From an uncultured Eubacteriales bacterium (GTDB taxonomy: Bacteria > Bacillota > Clostridia > UBA1381), in NCBI GenBank assembly GCA_900556575.1, contig USPO01000025.1, positions 1 to 12,741 of the forward strand: a DNA stretch of 12,741 bases, written 5' to 3'. This document shows positions 8,562 through 12,741 of the stretch, one piece after another. Position 1 is the first letter of the stretch. The number at the start of each line of letters is the position of its first letter. A program made the position numbers and the translations under genes. The notes beneath the pieces are model-generated. The model was not told the origin of the DNA. It saw only the letters and a list, made by a program, of their open reading frames with translations, and did no database searches.

Positions 8562-9890
8562 ATGAAATTTAAAAATTTTATTACATTAGCTGCGGCAGCG
8601 GCTGTTAGTGTATCGGCACTGTCACCGTCTGTTTTGGCTGCCGAAGAAGAGGAAGCTAAAACACTTACATATGGTACAGATTATACCTGTGCGGCATATT
8701 TTAATAATGCTGTATTAACAACAGGTGATGATGCGGCTAAGCTTGATATTAACAATACAGAATTTAACAGAGGAAGTAGTGAAAGCTATTATGTAGCATA
8801 TGCTGTTTTTGATATAAGCGGGATTGATATGGAGTCTGTAACCGTCGACGCAATGGATGAAAAAGATACAGAAGGAGCATATAAATTATTTTATACATCG
8901 GCTAATGAAGATATAGCATTAAAAGCACCGAAAGAGGTTGCCGGAGACAAGAATGATTTATGCGGAGCTGCGAATAGCTATTATAATGCCTTTAAAGAAT
9001 GCTATGACTTAGAGTCATTAGATACAAATAATATATCAGCAGCAAAGGATTCAAATTATCTTGTTATTGCATTTACAGGGTGGAAAAAAACAACATTAAA
9101 CTCAGTAACAATAACAGGTACGAGTACAGCATCGGATACTGACACCGGAAATCTGCCGATATATAGTGTGTACGGTTTGTATAAGGATGCTGGAACTCAA
9201 TACACAGCAAAGGATGCGAAAGTTCTTGTAGACGGAGATAAAAATACGGGCTTGACAATAGACAGACAAAAAGGCGGAGTTCCATATCTCAACTATGTAA
9301 TTTTCGGAAACGGAACAGATAATTTAACATTTAATAAGATAGATTTCAATGTAAATGGTAAAGCGGTTATATATGGAACAGATGATATATCTTTCTTTAA
9401 TAATCTTGATTCCAATACTGACTTAAGCTATGATAAGGGCTTTGAAAGTAAGGTAAGTGCAGCAGGCGGAAAAGTAGATAGGTTATACGAAAACGGTAAT
9501 GAAAGCGGCGATTTTGAGAAGAAACTTTCAGAAACAAAAAGCTACAAGTACGTTTTTGTATTATTTAATGCATGGCCGACAAGCACTATAAATGAAATTA
9601 CATTAACAAATGAAGAAGTACCGGCAGGAACAAATATTACAACCGTTAATGCAGGCGTATCAAACGGAACAGATGGTTCTGTAGCAACAAGCTTTGTTAC
9701 TGTTGTGAGCGGTGATGGAACAACGTTTAATACAATACAGTGGACAGTAAAGAGTGGGTCAGATGAAAATACATCAGATAAATTTTCAACCGGTGGCATA
9801 ACTCTCGGAAACGGTTCAAAGGCTGTATTCGGATTAATTGTAGATTGTCTTAATGATGAAGGTGCATCAGCCGAGGCGGCTGTAAAATAA
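8562..9890 (+). CDS. Secreted protein of unknown function with duplicated beta-sandwich-like domain
   Basis: This 442-residue protein has a clear Sec signal peptide: Lys2/Lys4, an Ala-rich hydrophobic core at residues 7-20, and probable cleavage near Leu-Ala-Ala (25-27), followed by an acidic run. AAGGAGG at 8550-8556 with 5 bases to ATG supports the start. Two units, about 34-187 and 201-350, are diverged copies. Tyr-Tyr-Val-Ala-Tyr-Ala-Val-Phe-Asp (76-84) matches Pro-Tyr-Leu-Asn-Tyr-Val-Ile-Phe-Gly (241-249), and the segments at 164-186 and 328-350 also align, at nearly the same ~165-residue offset. A third, different Thr/Ser/Gly-rich beta-domain covers about 353-442. There are no enzymatic motifs, membrane anchor or sorting signal. 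Its position after a polysaccharide-degrading enzyme suggests a glycan-binding or surface role, but this is inference; I do not recognise the family. Confidence 0.9.
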   Translation: MKFKNFITLAAAAAVSVSALSPSVLAAEEEEAKTLTYGTDYTCAAYFNNAVLTTGDDAAKLDINNTEFNRGSSESYYVAYAVFDISGIDMESVTVDAMDEKDTEGAYKLFYTSANEDIALKAPKEVAGDKNDLCGAANSYYNAFKECYDLESLDTNNISAAKDSNYLVIAFTGWKKTTLNSVTITGTSTASDTDTGNLPIYSVYGLYKDAGTQYTAKDAKVLVDGDKNTGLTIDRQKGGVPYLNYVIFGNGTDNLTFNKIDFNVNGKAVIYGTDDISFFNNLDSNTDLSYDKGFESKVSAAGGKVDRLYENGNESGDFEKKLSETKSYKYVFVLFNAWPTSTINEITLTNEEVPAGTNITTVNAGVSNGTDGSVATSFVTVVSGDGTTFNTIQWTVKSGSDENTSDKFSTGGITLGNGSKAVFGLIVDCLNDEGASAEAAVK

Positions 9891-9908
9891 TGAATAGGAG
9901 GTACAGTA

Positions 9909-10097
9909 ATGAATAAGAATTATATAAAGCCCAATATTAAAATCCAGAAATTCAGAATTGAGAATGTAATAACAACAAGCGGAGAAATCACAACAGCTAA
10001 GAATGTGGCAGAGGGGACATTAACTAATACGGGAGTTACCGTTGACGGAAACAAGATTACTGTTAACAGTGACAAGGTATATACAATGACTTGGTGA
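9909..10097 (+). CDS. Small 62-residue protein with Tyr-x-Lys-Pro N-terminal motif
   Basis: ATG is preceded by AGGAGG at 9896-9901 with 7 bases spacing, and lies 18 bases after the upstream stop, so the two genes are probably co-transcribed. A terminator follows. The protein opens Met-Asn-Lys-Asn-Tyr-Ile-Lys-Pro, then an amphipathic stretch and Glu-Asn-Val-Ile-Thr-Thr-Ser-Gly. I recall this layout (Tyr-x-Lys-Pro near the N-terminus, then Phe-x-x-Glu-Asp/Asn-Val-Ile-x-x-Ser) from many short uncharacterised proteins of Clostridia and Bacteroidetes. The rest is Thr/Val/Asn-rich and likely beta, ending Thr-Met-Thr-Trp. It has no signal peptide, membrane helix or Cys. No function can be assigned; the good ribosome binding site and operon position argue that it is real. 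Confidence 0.82.
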   Translation: MNKNYIKPNIKIQKFRIENVITTSGEITTAKNVAEGTLTNTGVTVDGNKITVNSDKVYTMTW

Positions 10098-10124
10098 TAT
10101 TGTTAATATTTATCTTTCTTTTTG

Positions 10125-10159
10125 GCGGGTACGGTACTTTGTGACTGTACCCGCTTTTT
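10125..10159 (+). terminator. Rho-independent terminator
   Basis: An 11-bp stem (10125-10135 with 10144-10154, one G-U pair, GC-rich base) closes an 8-base loop and is followed directly by five U (10155-10159). It sits 27 bases after the stop of the 62-residue gene and ends the upstream transcription unit. The bases before the stem would give an A-rich tail on the minus strand, so it acts on the plus strand only. Confidence 0.9.
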
Positions 10160-10244
10160 AAAATATATTTTGCATATTTAAGTTCTTATAGAAGCATTTC
10201 CTACATATATATAAATTGATTAACGATGAAGGGAAGTGCTTATA

Positions 10245-11123
10245 TTGGGCTATGACTACACACAGCTTACAAAGGATATTGACACACTTGCGGATAATTT
10301 TCATTTCATAGACAGGCTTACCATCGGCGAAAGCGTTATGAAGAAACCTATACCGTGTATGAGGATAGGCAAGGGAAAACGCCGCCTTTTGCTTGCGGGT
10401 GCTTTTCATGGACTGGAATATCTGACCGCTGCTTTTTTAGTTAAATTCACGTCGGATTATATTGTACATATTATGACCAAAACAAGCTTTTACGGTTATG
10501 ATGCCGAGTGGCTTTATAATAATACGGAAATATATATTGTACCAATGGTAAATCCTGATGGGGTGGATATAGCGGTAAACGGATTGGATATAACAAATCC
10601 GTATCACAGGGCATTAATAAGTATGACAGGTATTCACAGCTTTAATCTTGTATGGCAGGCAAATGCGAGGGGAGTTGATTTAAATCATAACTATAATGCA
10701 AAATGGAGTATGGTGGTAAAGGAAACAGCGCCGTCAAAATACGGCGGAGAATTTCCGGAAAGTGAGCCTGAAACCCGTGCGGTGACAAGCCTTATCAGAA
10801 ATACGGCATTTGATACGCTGTTGGCATTCCATTCACAGGGAAGGGAGATATATTATGATTTTGATGGAATGGCAGCCGAAAAGTCAAGAGAAACAGCTGA
10901 AAAAATGGCAAAGGTGAGCGGATATGCCGTTGCTGTACCGACGGGAACGGCAGCCTTTGGCGGATGTAAGGACTGGTTTATCAAGGAATTTGGAAGAAGC
11001 GGTTTTACGGTAGAAATAGGATTGGGAAAAAATCCGCTGCCGATGGAGCAGCTGAGTGATATTTATGAAGAAAATGCAAGATTGACATTGTGTGCAATGG
11101 CAGGGGATAGGTGCAGAGTATAG
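10245..11123 (+). CDS. M14-family zinc carboxypeptidase-like protein
   Basis: M14 metallopeptidases remove C-terminal residues. Bacterial members of this type often cleave gamma-D-glutamyl-diamino-acid bonds in murein peptides, so a cell-wall recycling role is plausible. Visible zinc ligands are His (10407-10409) and Glu (10416-10418) in Phe-His-Gly-Leu-Glu, and His (10830-10832) in Ala-Phe-His-Ser-Gln-Gly. The substrate-site Asn-Pro-Asp-Gly and Arg-Gly-Val-Asp-Leu-Asn-His-Asn blocks lie between them. The catalytic Glu is in Phe-Thr-Val-Glu-Ile-Gly (11013-11015). There is no signal peptide, so it is probably cytoplasmic. The start is uncertain. TTG at 10245 is placed about 9-10 bases after AAGGGA (10229-10234) and gives Met-Gly-Tyr-Asp-Tyr. 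GTG at 10236 is in frame but almost touches that site. From TTG the length is 292 residues. It follows a terminator and so is a separate unit with only weak promoter-like sequence in front. Confidence 0.9.
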   Translation: MGYDYTQLTKDIDTLADNFHFIDRLTIGESVMKKPIPCMRIGKGKRRLLLAGAFHGLEYLTAAFLVKFTSDYIVHIMTKTSFYGYDAEWLYNNTEIYIVPMVNPDGVDIAVNGLDITNPYHRALISMTGIHSFNLVWQANARGVDLNHNYNAKWSMVVKETAPSKYGGEFPESEPETRAVTSLIRNTAFDTLLAFHSQGREIYYDFDGMAAEKSRETAEKMAKVSGYAVAVPTGTAAFGGCKDWFIKEFGRSGFTVEIGLGKNPLPMEQLSDIYEENARLTLCAMAGDRCRV

Positions 11124-11170
11124 AACGAGGGTGCAGCAAAACAACAATTTTGCTGCACCCTCGTTCTATA
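11119..11170. terminator. Perfect 23-bp inverted repeat, probable bidirectional terminator
   Basis: Arms 11119-11141 and 11148-11170 are exact reverse complements around a CAACAA loop (11142-11147). The repeat covers the last bases and the TAG of the carboxypeptidase gene and stops 3 bases short of the stop of the convergent GTPase gene. The AAAA/TTTT next to the loop and the A/T-rich flanks lend it terminator character in both directions. The long perfect stem should also block read-through mechanically. Confidence 0.8.
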
Positions 11171-11173
11171 TTA

Positions 11174-12499
11174 TTAATACTCGCCTAAACACTCGTCAAG
11201 TGAATCACAGATTGCTGCCTTATCCATATTTCTGCCTATGAATACAAGCTTTATCATTCTGTCTCCGGCTCTTTCGTCCCAATCCTTCATTAAATCAGGA
11301 TCCTGCTTTAAGAACTGCTTGAGCTGTGCCGGTGTTGCTGATGCATACCAGCGACCGTTTTCAGAAAGCTGAACCTGTCTGCCTGCCTGCTCAAGTACAA
11401 ATGACATATTGTGGTCATTTGCAAGCCAAATAATACCCTTTGCACGAATAATGCTTGCCGGGAAGTTGTTTAGCCAATTTTCAAGCTTATCCATGATGAA
11501 CGGCTTTCTTCTTGTATATACGAATGTTCCGATACCGTATTCCTCAGCCTCGCCCTCTTCTTCATTGTGGTCGTGGTCATGGTGGTGGTGATGATGGTGA
11601 TGGTGTCCGTGATGATGCTCATCATGTTCATCGTGGTCATGGTCATGCTCACAGTGTCCATGCTCATGGTCGCAATGTGAATGGTCATGCTCATCATCAT
11701 CGTCATCGTGGTCATGATGGTGATGCTCGTGTTCATCCTCATCATGCTCATCGCCATGTTCAAATTCTTCAATCCAGCCTGCCGATGAAGCAACCTTTTC
11801 AAAGTCGAACTCGTTTGTGTCGAAAATTTCCTTTAAGTCAACCTTTGCATAGTTTGTTTCAATCATGCGTGCCTTCGGCTGTAATGCTCTTACAACCTGC
11901 TTAACCTTTTCAAGCTCTTTCGGTTCTACATCATCAACCTTGTTTAATACAATTGTGTTGCAGAATTCAATCTGCTGAATAAGAAGATTTTCAATATCCT
12001 CTTCGTCAAGGTCTTCCTCCATAAGGCTGTCACCGCTGTTAAATTCGTCAACAAGTCTGCACGCATCAACAACCGTAATTACGCTGTCAAGCTTGCAAAG
12101 TGCCGGAATACCCTGCGCTCTTTGTGAACCGTCCATTGTTGTGATAGTCTGAACGATAGGCAAAGGCTCACAGATACCGCTTGCTTCAATTAAAATATAA
12201 TCGAATTTGCCGCTGTTGCAAAGCTCTGCAATCTGCTTCATAAGGTCAACCTTTAATGTACAGCAGATACAGCCGTTTGAAAGCGGAACAAGACTTGCGT
12301 CCTCTTCTGCTACCACTCCGCCCTTTTGGATAAGTGATGCATCGATATTTACTTCGCCGATGTCATTTACGATAACGGCAACCTTGTAGCCTTCCTGGTT
12401 ACTTAAAATATAGTTCATAAGTGTTGTTTTGCCCGCACCGAGGTATCCGGTAAGAAGTGTGATGGGGACAAGTTTTTTATTGTTTTTTCCAAATGCCAT
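11174..12499 (-). CDS. CobW/G3E-family GTPase with His-rich metal-binding insert
   Basis: G3E GTPases of the CobW/YciC/ZNG1 group insert or deliver metals, especially zinc or cobalt, using GTP. Numbered from the chosen start, Walker A Gly-x-x-Gly-x-Gly-Lys-Thr is at 18-25, the hallmark metal site Cys-Ile-Cys-Cys at 77-80, a Walker-B-like Ile-Leu-Ile-Glu-Ala-Ser-Gly at 102-108, and the guanine-specificity motif Asn-Lys-Val-Asp at 186-189. A His/Asp-rich insert (bases 11567-11758) precedes a CobW_C domain ending Cys-Leu-Gly-Glu-Tyr. The first ATG (12508) directly abuts AGGAG (12509-12513). The second (12499) has 9 bases spacing and gives Met-Ala-Phe-Gly-Lys, so it is preferred; length is 441 residues, cytosolic. 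It stands alone with its own promoter and dyad, so metal-dependent control is likely. The client protein and metal are unknown. Confidence 0.95.
   Translation of the reverse strand: MAFGKNNKKLVPITLLTGYLGAGKTTLMNYILSNQEGYKVAVIVNDIGEVNIDASLIQKGGVVAEEDASLVPLSNGCICCTLKVDLMKQIAELCNSGKFDYILIEASGICEPLPIVQTITTMDGSQRAQGIPALCKLDSVITVVDACRLVDEFNSGDSLMEEDLDEEDIENLLIQQIEFCNTIVLNKVDDVEPKELEKVKQVVRALQPKARMIETNYAKVDLKEIFDTNEFDFEKVASSAGWIEEFEHGDEHDEDEHEHHHHDHDDDDDEHDHSHCDHEHGHCEHDHDHDEHDEHHHGHHHHHHHHHDHDHNEEEGEAEEYGIGTFVYTRRKPFIMDKLENWLNNFPASIIRAKGIIWLANDHNMSFVLEQAGRQVQLSENGRWYASATPAQLKQFLKQDPDLMKDWDERAGDRMIKLVFIGRNMDKAAICDSLDECLGEY
11567..11758 (-). other. 64-residue His/Asp-rich metal-binding segment of the G3E GTPase
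   Basis: Thirty-two of 64 residues are His, most of the rest Asp or Glu, with two Cys and a run of nine consecutive His near the distal end. The DNA is built from near-repeats of CAT/CAC and GAT/GAG codons, so it is a low-complexity stretch prone to length change. Segments of this kind in CobW-family proteins bind and buffer Zn, Ni or Co. Confidence 0.9.
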
Positions 12500-12508
12500 T
12501 GGTAACAT

Positions 12509-12513
12509 CTCCT
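12509..12513 (-). promoter_or_regulatory. Ribosome binding site that decides the GTPase start
   Basis: AGGAG on the minus strand touches the upstream ATG (12506-12508) but lies 9 bases from the ATG at 12497-12499, which favours the latter as the initiation codon. Confidence 0.8.
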
Positions 12514-12524
12514 AATAATTATTT

Positions 12525-12545
12525 ATACGGCATAGCCGTGTTTTT
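12525..12545 (+). terminator. Small plus-strand hairpin with U-tract in the divergent region
   Basis: Seven pairs (12525-12531 with 12535-12541, one G-U) close a 3-base ATA loop and run into TTTTT (12541-12545). It could stop plus-strand antisense transcription before it enters the divergent promoter region. On the minus strand the same symmetry would be a small 5'-UTR hairpin ahead of the GTPase ribosome binding site. The stem is short, so this is tentative. Confidence 0.3.
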
Positions 12546-12552
12546 AGCATAC

Positions 12553-12580
12553 AATAGGAAATAAGCGAATATTTCCTATT
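12553..12580. promoter_or_regulatory. 28-bp dyad at the GTPase transcription start (candidate operator)
   Basis: AATAGGAAATA (12553-12563) is exactly mirrored by TATTTCCTATT (12570-12580) around a 6-base spacer. It starts 5 bases downstream of the minus-strand -10 box, so it covers the expected start of transcription, a typical repressor position. It does not match the Bacillus Zur box that I know. It could also fold as a hairpin at the mRNA 5' end. Confidence 0.65.
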
Positions 12581-12584
12581 TATT

Positions 12585-12613
12585 ATTATACCACAGGCTG
12601 TAATGAATTTCAA
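12585..12613 (-). promoter_or_regulatory. Sigma-A-type promoter of the G3E GTPase gene
   Basis: On the minus strand TTGAAA (12613-12608) and TATAAT (12590-12585) are separated by exactly 17 bases, with TGG before the -10 box giving an extended -10. Transcription should start near 12578, leaving about 80 bases of 5'-UTR. Confidence 0.85.
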
Positions 12614-12664
12614 GCGTGGAATATTAATTTTTTTTGAATTTAAAAATTTTATTATTTTTTTATA

Positions 12665-12690
12665 TTTGGTGCTGTTTTGGTGCTGTTTGT
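12665..12690 (+). repeat. Tandem 11-bp direct repeats before the rightmost gene
   Basis: TTTGGTGCTGT occurs twice back to back (12665-12675 and 12676-12686), with a partial third copy beginning TTTG (12687-12690). The period is about one helical turn, and the second copy covers the -35 region of the plus-strand promoter. This may be an activator- or repressor-binding site. Confidence 0.6.
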
Positions 12691-12706
12691 GTGATAAAAT
12701 TATAAT
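12677..12706 (+). promoter_or_regulatory. Promoter of the gene entering at the right edge
   Basis: TATAAT at 12701-12706 is preceded by a weak -35 TTGGTG (12677-12682) at 18 bases. The poor -35, inside the direct repeats, suggests dependence on an activator. Confidence 0.55.
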
Positions 12707-12724
12707 ATTATTATTAATTATTAT

Positions 12725-12733
12725 AGGAGGAGG
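12725..12733 (+). promoter_or_regulatory. Strong ribosome binding site of a gene beginning at the window edge
   Basis: AGGAGGAGG lies 7 bases before the final A (12741), which could be the first base of an ATG continuing outside the window. The gene would be divergent from the GTPase; nothing of its product is visible. Confidence 0.7.
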
Positions 12734-12741
12734 AAAAGTTA

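Noticed and set aside
10226..10255. Ten-codon ATG mini-frame overlapping the carboxypeptidase start.
   Set aside because: It has no ribosome binding site of its own and shows no amino-acid bias typical of a leader peptide; chance is enough to explain it.
11512..11904. Plus-strand frame of 130 residues rich in His, Gly and Arg.
   Set aside because: It is the antisense of the His/Asp codon repeats in the GTPase gene; it has no ribosome binding site and its composition is explained by the opposite strand.
12665..12690. Short tandem repeat as a CRISPR or mobile-element remnant.
   Set aside because: Copies are only 11 bp, directly adjacent, without spacers, target-site duplications or associated genes.

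Overview
The window looks like a piece of chromosome from a moderately AT-rich Gram-positive anaerobe, most likely a gut or rumen member of the Clostridia. This is inferred from strong AGGAGG-type ribosome binding sites, frequent AGA arginine codons, U-tailed hairpin terminators, and a giant modular secreted glycoside hydrolase with P/T/E-rich linkers. No rRNA, tRNA, CRISPR array, transposase or phage gene is seen.

Layout. Bases 1-8457 (+) are one uninterrupted reading frame, open through the left edge, so its N-terminus lies outside the window. At least 2,818 residues are visible. The first ~1,260 form a complete LacZ-type glycoside hydrolase family 2 (GH2) beta-galactosidase. A string of Ig-like and carbohydrate-binding-like beta modules follows, then an alpha/beta-hydrolase (esterase-like) module with a Gly-His-Ser-Ala-Ala-Ser elbow, then a long uncharacterised C-terminal part. 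A stem-loop without a U-tract (8491-8523) separates it from a secreted 442-residue protein with an internal duplication (8562-9890). A 62-residue protein (9909-10097) follows closely and ends at a clear terminator (10125-10159). These three genes may form one carbohydrate-use transcription unit: a galactosidase/esterase enzyme plus a secreted beta-sandwich protein of unknown role.

Next comes a separate M14-family zinc carboxypeptidase-like gene (10245-11123, +) with all expected zinc and catalytic residues. It converges with a CobW/G3E GTPase gene (12499-11174, -). The two are separated by a 23-bp perfect inverted repeat that begins inside the carboxypeptidase's final codons and probably terminates transcription in both directions. 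The GTPase carries a 64-residue insert that is half histidine, a likely metal-binding region.

The right end (12509-12741) is a divergent promoter region. On the minus strand it has a near-consensus promoter with a 28-bp dyad at the transcription start. On the plus strand it has tandem 11-bp repeats, a TATAAT box and a strong ribosome binding site for a gene starting at or just beyond the edge.

The most interesting points are the beta-galactosidase/esterase fusion, the duplicated secreted protein with its tiny partner, and the two symmetric regulatory elements. I see no clear case for a wholly new defence or mobile system.
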